From NCBI RefSeq assembly GCF_000725625.1, contig NZ_KL647084.1, positions 108,745 to 172,744 on the forward strand: DNA of 64,000 nt, read 5' to 3'. Below the pieces are notes generated by a model, which did no database searches, had not been told where the DNA came from, and worked only from the letters and a program-made list of their open reading frames with translations. The position numbers were made by a program, and so were the translations under genes. Of the stretch, positions 25,958 through 34,588 are shown in pieces. The stretch is from Streptomyces sp. NRRL F-6676 (GTDB taxonomy: Bacteria; Actinomycetota; Actinomycetes; Streptomycetales; Streptomycetaceae). Within the stretch, counting starts at the first letter, position 1. Every line of letters begins with the position of its first letter.

Positions 25958-26827
25958 TCAGGCGCCGGGGGCGGGCACCGGGAGCAGACCGAGGCGTTGC
26001 GCCCTGAGGACGGTGTCGACGCGGTCCCGGGTGCCGAGCTTGCGGTAGAGGTTCTCGACGTGTTTGTGCACGGTACGGGGGGAGATGCCGAGCCGGCGGC
26101 CGATCGCGTCCGCGGTCAGCGCCTCGGCGAGCAGCAGCAGGACGGTGACCTCGCGCGGGGTGAGGCGGCACTCGGCGGTCAGGTCCTCGGGGGTGGGGAA
26201 GCGGTCCTCGTAGGCGGCGGTCCGGTCCTCGTACGCGGCGGTGCGTGACGGACGTCCGGCGTCCGTGGACCGCTCGCCCCCGACCGTGGTCGCGCGCCAG
26301 CGGCCCAGCAGTCCGCGCTGCTCCTCGACCGCGGCGAGCAGGGGCTGGATCCGCTCCGCGAGCCGCAGTTCGTCCTCGGTGAAGTCCGCGCCCGGACGGT
26401 AGAGGAGGCAGCCGGTGACGGGGGCCACCGGCCGGGGCAGGGGAATGGCCAGGACGTGGTCGGCGTCCATGACCCGGCCGAGCATGTCCGCCGTCGGGGA
26501 GGCGGACCAGGCGCGGCCGGCCGCCCGGCGCGCGGTCACCGGCGTCCGGTCGGCGCCCGTCCCGTAGTGCCGCGCGAAGGGGTACCCCTCGCGCAGCAGT
26601 GTCAGCGCGCCCGCGCCGAGCGCCTCGGGCGGCAGGGCGGCCGGGAGGCCGATCTCCCCTTCCGCGCCGTCCCACTCGCCGAGTTTGTAGATCAGCGATT
26701 CGCCACCGCACAGCGCGGGCAGCGTCTCGGCCACCAGGGGCCACATCTGGTCGGGATCCCGCTCGTGCAGCGCCGCCACCGCCAGTGACAGCATGCGCTC
26801 GTAGGCACCGCCCGGCACGCCTGACAT
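25958..26827 (-). CDS. LuxR family transcriptional regulator
   Basis: 289 residues, ATG 26827 with GAGAGGGCGG immediately upstream. The N-terminal 170 residues form a GAF-like sensor region (VLAIPLPRPVAPVTGCLLYRPGADFTEDE). The C-terminal HTH (residues about 225-285) reads LTPREVTVLLLLAEALTADAIGRRLGISPRTVHKHVENLYRKLGTRDR, a complete GerE/LuxR DNA-binding domain. No histidine kinase is adjacent and there is no receiver domain, so it is an orphan one-component-like regulator. The linker holds a duplicated TAAYEDR heptad. Confidence 0.9.
   Translation of the reverse strand: MSGVPGGAYERMLSLAVAALHERDPDQMWPLVAETLPALCGGESLIYKLGEWDGAEGEIGLPAALPPEALGAGALTLLREGYPFARHYGTGADRTPVTARRAAGRAWSASPTADMLGRVMDADHVLAIPLPRPVAPVTGCLLYRPGADFTEDELRLAERIQPLLAAVEEQRGLLGRWRATTVGGERSTDAGRPSRTAAYEDRTAAYEDRFPTPEDLTAECRLTPREVTVLLLLAEALTADAIGRRLGISPRTVHKHVENLYRKLGTRDRVDTVLRAQRLGLLPVPAPGA
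26202..26243. repeat. 21-bp tandem duplication inside the LuxR gene
   Basis: Two in-frame 21-bp units (26202-26222 and 26223-26243) differ at two bases and encode a doubled TAAYEDR heptad in the linker between sensor and HTH domains. Such a unit can expand or contract without a frameshift. Confidence 0.75.
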
Positions 26828-27039
26828 CCGCCCTCTCGCCTTCTCACCCGCACATTCGCGCCACCAACCTAAGCGACGGCGCGGGGGCGGGGCGAAACGG
26901 TGTGCGGCGGAGCCGCGGATCCACCCGCCCTCGCACCCTTCGAGGGGCGCTGTGGTTCAGCTCACCTCGTGGGCGTGGCGAGCGGTGGAACAAACCCGCA
27001 TCCGTGGCCGTTCCTACCTACGTGACTGCGGAGGGAACA

Positions 27040-27087
27040 GTGTCCCCGGGCCTCACCCTCCGCCCATGGGGAAGATCGTTCGGCTGA
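27040..27087 (+). CDS. Candidate leader peptide, 15 residues
   Basis: GTG 27040 lies 4 bases after GGAGGG and opens a 15-codon frame (VSPGLTLRPWGRSFG) closed by TGA at 27085-27087. It ends 56 bases before an intrinsic terminator. The size, strong ribosome site and position fit a leader peptide. No run of one regulatory amino acid is present, so the signal it might sense is unclear. It may be chance. Confidence 0.35.
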   Translation: MSPGLTLRPWGRSFG

Positions 27088-27143
27088 AGCCCCATGGAGC
27101 CATTCGCCGCGAGGCGACCGCCCTCCGTATGTCACCCTGGACG

Positions 27144-27184
27144 AGCCCCGGCCGGCCTCCCCCGTCCGGCCGGGGCTCTTTTTT
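27144..27184 (+). terminator. Intrinsic terminator with U-run
   Basis: AGCCCCGGCCGG (27144-27155) pairs perfectly with 27166-27177 across a 10-nt loop and is followed by CTTTTTTC. A six-T tail is uncommon in Streptomyces, which makes it a convincing factor-independent terminator. It sits before the hydrolase gene and so ends a transcript that starts in the intergenic region. Confidence 0.8.
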
Positions 27185-27213
27185 CTGTCCGGAGGCGGGG
27201 TACCCGTCGCCGG

Positions 27214-27966
27214 GTGTCGACGAAGCGGCCCGCAAGGGCGGGTGCGCGGGGCGGGTCGGCCGGCGGCTCCGGCCGCCCGGGCACCGACGGCCGCCCCGTG
27301 GTGCTCGTCCCCGGCCTGGGCGCCCCCGGCTACCTGCGGCGCACTACCCGCTGCCGCGCCGCCCACGGCCCCGTACGGCTGCTGGACCTCCCCGGCTACG
27401 ACGACCCGAGGGGGCCCGTCTGCCCCTCGGCCCTGGCACCGCTCGCCGCCACGGTGGCCCGGTGGCTGGCCGGTACCGCCGGGCCGCCCGTCGTGCTCGC
27501 CGGGCACTCCACCGGCGCCCAGGTCGCGCTCCGCGCCGCCACGCTGGCTCCGGAGCGGGTGCACGCCCTGGTGCTGCTCGCCCCCACCTTTCCGCCCGCG
27601 CTGCGGCGCCCACTGCCGCTGGCCCGCGCGTTCGCCCGTACCGCCTGGTGGGAGTCGCCCGCCGTACTGCCCACGCTGCTGCCGTCCTACGCCAGGGCCG
27701 GCACCCCCCGTCTCGTGCGGTACCTCCGCTCGGCCCAGGCCGACGCCCCCGAGGACACCCTGCCCGCGGTGACCTGCCCCGTCACCGTGGCCGGCGGCGA
27801 GCACGACGCGCTCAGCCCGCCCGGCTGGATCCGCACCCTGGCCGACCGCGCCCCGCACGGCACCCCCGTCCTCCTCCCCGGCGCCCACGCCTTCCCGCAC
27901 GCCGACCCGCACACCACGGCCGCCCTGCTGACCCGCGCGGCGGGCGGCCGGGCGGACGACTGGTGA
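27214..27966 (+). CDS. Alpha/beta hydrolase
   Basis: About 250 residues from GTG 27214. The open frame continues upstream through the terminator, so this start just after it is preferred, though its ribosome site is weak. The fold shows the oxyanion strand PVVLVPGLGAPGY, nucleophile elbow VVLAGHSTGAQVA, Asp in VAGGEHDALSP and His in GAHAFPHADPH. It is a soluble esterase or lactonase-like enzyme of unknown substrate. It precedes recQ by 64 bp on the same strand and may be co-transcribed. Confidence 0.8.
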   Translation: MSTKRPARAGARGGSAGGSGRPGTDGRPVVLVPGLGAPGYLRRTTRCRAAHGPVRLLDLPGYDDPRGPVCPSALAPLAATVARWLAGTAGPPVVLAGHSTGAQVALRAATLAPERVHALVLLAPTFPPALRRPLPLARAFARTAWWESPAVLPTLLPSYARAGTPRLVRYLRSAQADAPEDTLPAVTCPVTVAGGEHDALSPPGWIRTLADRAPHGTPVLLPGAHAFPHADPHTTAALLTRAAGGRADDW

Positions 27967-28030
27967 GCGCCGCCCCGGGTACCCCACCCCCTCGCAGAGC
28001 CGGAGCACGCGCGACACCAGGGAGCGGGCC

Positions 28031-29734
28031 ATGGGCCGGAACGGACCACCGCGGGCGGACGACGACACCGCCCGCCTGCGCGCCACCGCCGCGGACGTCT
28101 TCGGCTGGGACCATCTCCATTCCGCCCAGCTCACCGCCATGGAGGCGGTACTCGCCGGCACCGACACCCTCGTCGTGATGCCGACCGGCTCCGGGAAGTC
28201 CGCCATCTACCAGGTGCCCGGCCTCCTCCTGGACGGGCCCGTCGTGGTCGTCTCGCCGCTGCTCGCCCTGCAACGCGACCAGATCGCCGGTCTGCCCCCG
28301 GACACCGGTGCCGTCGCCGTCAACTCAGACCTCACCGCCGCGCGGACCGAGGAGGCCTGGCAGGCGGTCGAACGGGGCGAGGCCCGCTTCGTGTACGTCT
28401 CCCCGGAACAGCTCGCCAAGGACGACGTCCTCGACCGGCTCGCCGCCGCCCGCCCCGCGCTCCTCGTCGTCGACGAGGCCCAGTGCGTCACCTCCTGGGG
28501 CCACGACTTCCGCCCCGACTACCTGCGTCTGGAACGGGCCGCGCGGCGGATCGGCCGGCCGCCGCTGCTGGCGCTCACGGCGACCGCCGCGCCGCCCGTG
28601 CGCCGCGAGATCGTCGAACGGCTCGGCATGGAACGGCCGCGCGAGCTGGTCACCGACTTCGACCGGCCCAACATCCGGCTGGAGGTCACCCGCCACCGGG
28701 ACGAGGACGACCGCCGCCGGGCCGTCGTCGAACAGGCCGCCGCCCAGCCGAAGCCCGGGCTCGTCTACGCCGCCACCCGCAAGGACACCGAGCGCTGGGC
28801 CGAGGAGCTGGCCGCGCTGGGCCTTGCCGCCGAGGCGTACCACGCAGGGCTGAAGGCCGCCGAACGCGCCCGTATCCACGACGCGTTCCTCTCCGGCGCG
28901 GCGGACGTCGTCGTGGCGACCTCCGCCTTCGGCATGGGCATCGACAAGGAGGACGTACGGTTCGTGCTGCACGCGGCGCTGCCGGGGTCCCTGGACGCGT
29001 ACTACCAGGAGATCGGCCGCTGCGGCCGCGACGGGCGGCCCGCCCTGGCCGCGCTGCACTACCGGCCGCAGGACACCGGCATGCAGACGTACTTCGCCGG
29101 CCGCGCCCCCGGCCACGACACCCTCGCCGAGGTCGCCGGCGCCGTCCACGAACACGGCGAGGACCCCGCGGACCTGGACGGACTGCGCGCGGACACGGGA
29201 CTGTCGAGGAACCGCGTCACCACCGCGGTGAACCTCCTCGAGGAGGCCGGCACGGTCACCACCGGCGCCGGCGGCGAGGTGGCCCCCGACCCCGGCACAC
29301 CGCCCGGCGCCGCCGTGGCCCGGGCCGAGGAGACGGCCGAGGCCCACCGGCGCACCGACAGGTCCCGTGTCGCCATGGCCCGCGCCTACGCCGAGACCAC
29401 CGGCTGCCGACGGCGCTTCCTGCTCGGCTACTTCGGCGAGGAGTACGAGGCGCCCTGCGGCGACTGCGACGTCTGCGAGGCGGCCGAGCGGGAGGGGACC
29501 GGCACCGGGGAGCCGCCCGCGTCCCACCCCGCCGCCGCGGAGTACCCGGTCGGCGCCCAGGTGCGGCACGAACAGTGGGGCGAGGGCACGATCCTCAGCG
29601 AGGAGGGCGACCGGATCACGGTCCTCTTCGACACCCACGGCTACCGCACGCTCTCCCTGGAGACGCTGGCCGACCGCGACGACCTGCTGGAGGTCGTACG
29701 GCACCCGGGCCGGAACGACCCGCCCGCCTCGTGA
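28031..29734 (+). CDS. recQ: RecQ family ATP-dependent DNA helicase
   Basis: 567 residues, ATG 28031 with GGGAG upstream. Helicase motifs are in order: I MPTGSGKSA (about residue 51), II DEAQCVTSWGHDFRPDY (about 147), III LALTATA, then the C-terminal RecA lobe with VVVATSAFGMGIDKEDVRFV and YYQEIGRCGRDG. The RecQ zinc-binding cysteines follow (CRRRFLLGYFGE...CGDCDVC). Motif II is DEAQ rather than the classic DEAH. There is no clear HRDC domain; the C-terminal 90 residues instead contain a small beta segment (GAQVRHEQWGEGTILSEEGD). It unwinds 3' to 5' in DNA repair. Confidence 0.92.
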   Translation: MGRNGPPRADDDTARLRATAADVFGWDHLHSAQLTAMEAVLAGTDTLVVMPTGSGKSAIYQVPGLLLDGPVVVVSPLLALQRDQIAGLPPDTGAVAVNSDLTAARTEEAWQAVERGEARFVYVSPEQLAKDDVLDRLAAARPALLVVDEAQCVTSWGHDFRPDYLRLERAARRIGRPPLLALTATAAPPVRREIVERLGMERPRELVTDFDRPNIRLEVTRHRDEDDRRRAVVEQAAAQPKPGLVYAATRKDTERWAEELAALGLAAEAYHAGLKAAERARIHDAFLSGAADVVVATSAFGMGIDKEDVRFVLHAALPGSLDAYYQEIGRCGRDGRPALAALHYRPQDTGMQTYFAGRAPGHDTLAEVAGAVHEHGEDPADLDGLRADTGLSRNRVTTAVNLLEEAGTVTTGAGGEVAPDPGTPPGAAVARAEETAEAHRRTDRSRVAMARAYAETTGCRRRFLLGYFGEEYEAPCGDCDVCEAAEREGTGTGEPPASHPAAAEYPVGAQVRHEQWGEGTILSEEGDRITVLFDTHGYRTLSLETLADRDDLLEVVRHPGRNDPPAS

Positions 29735-29767
29735 CACGGGGTCGATCCGGCGTCGTAACCTGGGCCG

Positions 29768-30586
29768 GTGTCCGGCACCCCCCGTCCCCAGTCCCTCATG
29801 CTCACCTTCCTCGGCGACGAGGTGCTCGGGCGCGGAGTCTGCGTGTACACCGGGAGCGTCATCGAGGTGTTCCGCAGCGTCGGGGTCGGCGAACAGGCCA
29901 CCCGGTCCACGCTCACCCGGATGGTCGGCCGGGGGCTGCTGCGCAGGCAGCGGGAGGGGCGGCGCACGTACGTGGGCCTCACCGGACGGTCGGAGGCCAT
30001 CCTGCGCGACGGCGAGCGGCGGATCTGGAAGACCGGCGCCGTCAACCGCGACTGGGACGGCACCTGGACGCTCCTCGGCTTCTCCCTCCCCGAGTCCTGG
30101 CAGCGCCAGCGGCACGACCTGCGCTCCCAGCTCACCTGGGCCGGGTTCGGGCCGCTGTTCAGCGGGCTGTGGCTGGCGCCGGGCGAGATCGACGTCTCCG
30201 GTCTCGTGGGCGAACTGGGCCTCGGTGCCCATGTGAAGGTCTTCCGCGCCACCGCGGACGCGGGCATGGACATCGCCGAGATGATCCACGACACCTGGGA
30301 CGTTCCCGGACTCGCCGCGCGCTACCGGGAGTTCGACGAGTCCTGGCGCCCCCTGCGTACCGGCGGCGCCGCCTCGGCCGGCGGTGACGCCCTCGCCGCC
30401 CGGCTGCGCCTGGCGACCGAGTGGCTCGGCATCATCCGCGGCGACCCCCGGCTCCCCGTGCGCCACCTGCCCGACGACTGGCCGGCGGCCCGCGCGGAGG
30501 AGACGTTCCGCACGGTGCACGCCCTCCTGGACGCCCCCGCCCGGGACACCGCCCGCCGCCTCATCGAAACGGTCCCGGCGCTCTAG
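29768..30586 (+). CDS. PaaX family transcriptional regulator
   Basis: 272 residues from GTG 29768. The winged-helix N-terminus (SLMLTFLGDEVLGRG...ATRSTLTRMVGRGLLRRQREGRRTYVGLT) and the PaaX-like middle (WDGTWTLLGFSLPESWQRQRHDLRSQLTWAGFGPLFSGLWLAPGE) are typical, as is the C-terminal helical domain. PaaX repressors bind phenylacetyl-CoA or related acyl-CoA. No phenylacetate genes are nearby, so the target is unknown. It follows recQ by 33 bp on the same strand. Confidence 0.9.
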   Translation: MSGTPRPQSLMLTFLGDEVLGRGVCVYTGSVIEVFRSVGVGEQATRSTLTRMVGRGLLRRQREGRRTYVGLTGRSEAILRDGERRIWKTGAVNRDWDGTWTLLGFSLPESWQRQRHDLRSQLTWAGFGPLFSGLWLAPGEIDVSGLVGELGLGAHVKVFRATADAGMDIAEMIHDTWDVPGLAARYREFDESWRPLRTGGAASAGGDALAARLRLATEWLGIIRGDPRLPVRHLPDDWPAARAEETFRTVHALLDAPARDTARRLIETVPAL

Positions 30587-30710
30587 TACTCCGTGGCGGT
30601 TTCGTGAGCCATCCGGTGAGTGGGGACGGACTGCCTGGACGCCGGTACCGGTCACGTCGACCGTCCCCGAGATCCGCCGAACGACGGTCGGCTGACAGCC
30701 CCGCGAGGTG

Positions 30711-31463
30711 TCAGACCTGGCCGTAACCACCGTCGACCTGGTAGTCGGCGCCGTTGACGTGGGAGGCCGCGTCCGAGGCGACGAAGGCGACCACGGCGGC
30801 GACCTCTTCCGCGGTACCGGCCCGGGTCATCGGGGTTCCGGTGCCCATCGTGGTGATGAGCGCCTCGCGCTCCTCTGCGGTGGCGGCCAGCTGCGCCATA
30901 CCGGGCGTATCCGTCGGGCCCGGGCTCACCACGTTCACCCGGATCCCGCGTGGGGCCAGCTCAAGGGCCCAGGTACGGGCGAGAGCGCGGACCCCGGCCT
31001 TGGAGGCCGCGTAGAGACTCCGCCCGCGCGACGCCTTGTGAGCGGCCATCGAGCCGATGAGGACGATGACACCACCGTCCGCCAGCAGCGGCAGCGCCTT
31101 CTGGACGGTCATGATCGTGCCGGTGATGTTGACGTCGAAGACCGACCTGATGACGTCCTCGGTGATGGTTCCCAGCGGTGCGGTCGCGATCGCCGCCGCG
31201 TTGACGACCAGCACGTCCAGCCGGCCGCTGCGCCGCTCCACCTGCGCGAAGAGCCGGTCGAGATCGTCGGCCGAGCGCGAGTCGGCCCGCACCCCGACGA
31301 CATCACCCGCTATGTCCGTGGCCGCCGCCGTCAGGGTGTCCTGGTCCCGTCCCGTGATGTAGACGGTGCCGCCCCCTTCAACGATCTTCCGCGCGGTGAC
31401 GTGGCCGATACCGGCACTTCCACCCGCCACGACCGCGACCTTGTTGTGAAATGCGTTGCTCAT
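30711..31463 (-). CDS. SDR family oxidoreductase
   Basis: 250 residues from ATG 31463; an upstream extension of the frame lacks typical sequence. The glycine-rich cofactor motif is VVAGGSAGIGH (residues about 11-21). NAA is in VLVVNAAAIA, the catalytic Ser is in VLIGSMAAH, and Tyr/Lys are in SLYAASKAG. PG at VSPGPTDTPG and the C-terminal NGADYQVDGGYGQ complete a classical SDR. Arg in the GRDQD strand after beta-2 suggests NADP(H). It is divergent from the MmyB-type regulator, a frequent pairing in Streptomyces in which the regulator controls the reductase. Confidence 0.92.
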   Translation of the reverse strand: MSNAFHNKVAVVAGGSAGIGHVTARKIVEGGGTVYITGRDQDTLTAAATDIAGDVVGVRADSRSADDLDRLFAQVERRSGRLDVLVVNAAAIATAPLGTITEDVIRSVFDVNITGTIMTVQKALPLLADGGVIVLIGSMAAHKASRGRSLYAASKAGVRALARTWALELAPRGIRVNVVSPGPTDTPGMAQLAATAEEREALITTMGTGTPMTRAGTAEEVAAVVAFVASDAASHVNGADYQVDGGYGQV

Positions 31464-31628
31464 GGAACTCGTCGTCCGTTCAGCTGGGGGGGGCGTTCCG
31501 AAGGGAACGTCCTGGGGAACACAGGCGGTACGAGCCTGCGTCTTGTGCGGACACCGGTGCCAGAAGCCTGCTGATACTGGTACTGGCAGCACCAGGCCGG
31601 CACCTCCCGGCTCTGGCACAGTGGACAG

Positions 31629-32468
31629 GTGCCCACGACCACGCATCGGACCGAACTGCGCGAGTTCCTTCGCTCACGACGCGCACGGGTCTCACCCGAG
31701 GACGTCGGCATCCTCCCGGGAGACCGGCGGCGCACCCCCGGACTGCGCCGCGAGGAGGTCGCCCAGCTGGCCGGTGTCGGCATCACCTGGTACACGTGGC
31801 TGGAACAGGGGAGGCCGATCAACGTCAGCTCCCAGGTGCTCGACGCGGTGGCCCGCACACTGCTGCTGGACACCGCCGAACGCGACCACCTCTACCGTCT
31901 GGCCGAGGTCCCCCAGCCTCCGGTCACCAGCGATCCGCCCGCCGAACTCCCCGGCCACCTCGACACCGTCCTGGAGGCCCTGGACCCGCTGCCCGCCATG
32001 CTGGCCGACGCCCGCACCGACGTGCTGCGCTGGAACCGTGCCTACGCGGCCCTGCACCCCGCTCTGGTCAGTGCTCCGCCCGGCAGGCGCAACACCCTCT
32101 GGCACCTCTTCGCGGCACCGGAGGGCCGGTACCGCATCGTCAACCGCGAGGAGCAGGCGCCCGAGGCCGTGGCAGGGTTGCGCTATCGCTACAGCCAGAA
32201 CGCGGGCGACCCGCGATGGCAGGACTTCGTCACCCGTCTGCGCACCGCCAGCCCGCTGTTCTCCCGGCTCTGGGCCACGCACGACGTCGCCCCACCGCAC
32301 CTGTGCGACAAGCGCTACGACATCACGGGGATCGGTGAAGTGAGCCTGCGTGCCACCGGCATGGACCTGACCGACCACCCCGGCATCCGTCTCGTCGTCC
32401 AGACCCCCACCGACAGGGCCGGCCGCGAGAACATGGACCGCCTGCTGCGCCGGGCGAGGCACCCGTGA
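31629..32468 (+). CDS. XRE/MmyB-type helix-turn-helix regulator
   Basis: 279 residues from GTG 31629; no good ribosome site is visible, so it could be leaderless. The N-terminal HTH reads RTPGLRREEVAQLAGVGITWYTWLEQGRPINVSSQVLDAVARTLLL. The C-terminal MmyB ligand domain contains DARTDVLRWNRAYAAL, NTLWHLFAAPEGR and HPGIRLVVQTP. This family often senses fatty-acid-like ligands and controls a divergent SDR or cytochrome gene. The neighbour at 31463 fits that pattern. Confidence 0.92.
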   Translation: MPTTTHRTELREFLRSRRARVSPEDVGILPGDRRRTPGLRREEVAQLAGVGITWYTWLEQGRPINVSSQVLDAVARTLLLDTAERDHLYRLAEVPQPPVTSDPPAELPGHLDTVLEALDPLPAMLADARTDVLRWNRAYAALHPALVSAPPGRRNTLWHLFAAPEGRYRIVNREEQAPEAVAGLRYRYSQNAGDPRWQDFVTRLRTASPLFSRLWATHDVAPPHLCDKRYDITGIGEVSLRATGMDLTDHPGIRLVVQTPTDRAGRENMDRLLRRARHP

Positions 32469-32877
32469 CCAAGGAACCAAGGCCGGGACGGCCCGAGCCG
32501 TCAGCACCCGCACACCGGACCGGATCATGATTCCGGACAGCGGCGAGGGTCTGTCGAACGAGCGGTGCCACCAGGGTCGTCGGGGTCACTGACGGGCTGC
32601 GGAGAGCCGGCCGTCGAAGGTGATGCCGAAGGCGTTCGGACGACGCGGAGTACCAGGGGCCTGTCTCTCCGTTCCCGTCTGCCGGGCGACGCCCCACGTG
32701 CGGTGCGTCCCGTGCATCCCGTGCGCCGTGATGTTGTGCACTCCATTGACTGCGGTGAGAAAACGGCCCTACATTCCCCCGAGCCGTTCCTTCAGTGCAC
32801 TGATCGTCGCCACCGTCACCGGCCCTTCCGCACCGCACCGCACCCGCCCCGTCCGTCCCCCGACCCTGGGAACGCCC
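32469..32877. other. 409-bp intergenic region upstream of the MFS gene
   Basis: No credible ORF is present. The first 270 bases show no recognisable features, and the last 130 bases hold a good sigma-70-type promoter (32746-32775) followed by a C-rich leader of about 100 bases. Confidence 0.6.
32746..32775 (+). promoter_or_regulatory. HrdB-type promoter for the MFS exporter
   Basis: TTGACT (32746-32751) and TACATT (32770-32775) are separated by 18 bases. It lies about 100 bases upstream of the start codon and is the best -35/-10 pair in the spacer. Confidence 0.6.
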
Positions 32878-34467
32878 ATGTCCGACACCTCCGCGGCGCC
32901 GCGCGGCTCGCTGCCCCTCGGTACGCTCCTCGCCGGCTGTCTCGCCGTCTGCCTGGCGCAGATCGGCCTCGCCATGCCGGCCACCCTCAACGGTCTCTTC
33001 CAGGAACACCTGCGTCCCGTCGGCTCCCAGCTGACCTGGATATCGGACGCGTTCCTGCTGCCCGTCGCCGTCCTCGAACTCTCCTTCGGCGTCCTCGGCG
33101 ACCTCTTCGGCCGCAAACGGCTCCTCGTCGGCGGTGCCGCGCTGCTGTGCGCGGGCGAGGTGGTCGCCGCCACCGCCACCGGCATCCACCAGCTCTGGAC
33201 GGGCCAGGCACTGGCCGGGCTCGGCGCGGCCGCACTCTTCCCGACCTCCCTCGCCATGATCGCGGCCGGCACCCGCACCGGCGCCCAGCGCGCCCGGTCC
33301 ATCGCCCTGTGGGCGTCCAGCCTGTCCGCGGGCGGCTTCCTCGCCCCGCTGATCGGCGGCATCACCGGAACGTACGGCTCCTGGCGCTCGGCGTTCGTCG
33401 TGGTGGTCGTCCTGGCCGCGGTCAGCGCGCTGGTCAGCGGGCTGCTGGCCACGGACTCCCGCTCCCCGGAAGGGCGCTCCCTGGACATCGGCGGGCAACT
33501 CGCCATCGGCGTCGGCCTGTTCGCCCTGCTCTACGCCGTCATCCAGGGGCCGGAGGACGGCTGGGGCTCGGCCCCCGTGGTCGTCGCCTTCGTCCTCGCG
33601 GCCGTCTTCCTCGCCCTGTTCCTCGCCGCCGAACGCCGGGCCCGCTCGCCGCTGCTGCGGCTGGAACTGTTCCGCAACCGCTCCTTCGCCGTCGCGTCCG
33701 TCGTCGCGGTCGTGGGCATGTTCAGCTTCCTGGGCACGGCCTACGCGGCGAGCATCCGGCTCGGCCCGATCCAGCACCAGAGCCCGATGCGGACCGCCTT
33801 CGCCTTCCTGCTGCTCAACGCCATCACCCCGGCCCTGACCCCGCTCACCTCCCGGCTGCTGCACCGCCTGCACGCACGGGTGCTGCTCACCGGGGGCCTG
33901 GCGCTGATGGCGGCCGGTGACTTCCTCGCCGCCACCCTGGACGTCGACGACCGGGCGCTGACCTCGCTGATCCTGCCCCTGGGCCTGGTCGGCTGCGGGT
34001 TCGCCCTCACGGTGTCGTCGATCACCGCCACGGCCGTCAACACGGTGCCGGTGCCGCTCGCGGGCATGGCGAGCGCCGCGACCAATCTGCTGCGCGACTT
34101 CGGCTTCACCCTCGGCCCCGCCGTGATCGGCGCGGTGGCGCTCAGCCAGGCCGCGTCCCGTGTGAGCGGGACGCTGGCGGGGGCCTCCTCGCTGGACGCG
34201 GAGTCCAGGGCGGCGGCGCACGAGGTGCTCGCGGAGGGCGGACCGCTGGCCCTCAACTCGGTGCCCGCCTCCTCCCCGCCGGGCGCCGCCCGCGCGTACG
34301 CGCTCGACGCGCTGGGGCACGGCTACGGCATCGGCTTCGTGGTCTGCGGCGGCGCCGCGCTGCTGGCGGCGCTCCTGGTGGCCACGGCACTGCGCGGACG
34401 GAAGGCCGAGACCGGACCGGAGGACCCCCTGCTCGACGACCACCACTCGGCCCCGGTGACCTCCTGA
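32878..34467 (+). CDS. MFS drug:H+ antiporter (DHA2-like, 14 TM)
   Basis: 529 residues from ATG 32878. About 14 hydrophobic helices are visible. Motif A appears as GDLFGRKRLLVGG, and the antiporter motif C region as SLSAGGFLAPLIGGITGTYGSWRSAF. A substantial loop near residues 440-480 (SSLDAESRAAAHEVLAEGGPLALNS) is typical of the DHA2 actinobacterial exporters. It probably expels a toxic compound. No TetR regulator is adjacent, although an exporter of this class often has one. Confidence 0.92.
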   Translation: MSDTSAAPRGSLPLGTLLAGCLAVCLAQIGLAMPATLNGLFQEHLRPVGSQLTWISDAFLLPVAVLELSFGVLGDLFGRKRLLVGGAALLCAGEVVAATATGIHQLWTGQALAGLGAAALFPTSLAMIAAGTRTGAQRARSIALWASSLSAGGFLAPLIGGITGTYGSWRSAFVVVVVLAAVSALVSGLLATDSRSPEGRSLDIGGQLAIGVGLFALLYAVIQGPEDGWGSAPVVVAFVLAAVFLALFLAAERRARSPLLRLELFRNRSFAVASVVAVVGMFSFLGTAYAASIRLGPIQHQSPMRTAFAFLLLNAITPALTPLTSRLLHRLHARVLLTGGLALMAAGDFLAATLDVDDRALTSLILPLGLVGCGFALTVSSITATAVNTVPVPLAGMASAATNLLRDFGFTLGPAVIGAVALSQAASRVSGTLAGASSLDAESRAAAHEVLAEGGPLALNSVPASSPPGAARAYALDALGHGYGIGFVVCGGAALLAALLVATALRGRKAETGPEDPLLDDHHSAPVTS

Positions 34468-34588
34468 CCCTCGCCACCCGGACGAACCGCCCCGCCGACT
34501 TCCCCGCGCGCCCTCTCCCGTCCCGCCCCGCGGGGAAGGAGAGGATGGGTACGCAGCGATCCCCCGGCGGTGACGGAGTGTGACACCC

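Larger units (their letters stand above)
26828..27213. other. 386-bp intergenic region with structured leader
   Basis: The space between the LuxR start and the hydrolase gene holds no long ORF on its own. It contains a short ORF with an excellent ribosome site (27040-27087), an ATGGGG...CCCCAT stem around 27066-27095, and a U-tailed terminator at 27144-27184. This arrangement suggests an attenuated leader or a small RNA read rightward. Confidence 0.6.

Noticed and set aside
26980..27190. Known riboswitch class in the hydrolase leader
   Set aside because: I could not match the conserved core of cobalamin, TPP, SAM, glycine or ydaO/c-di-AMP switches by eye, so only a generic structured leader is reported.
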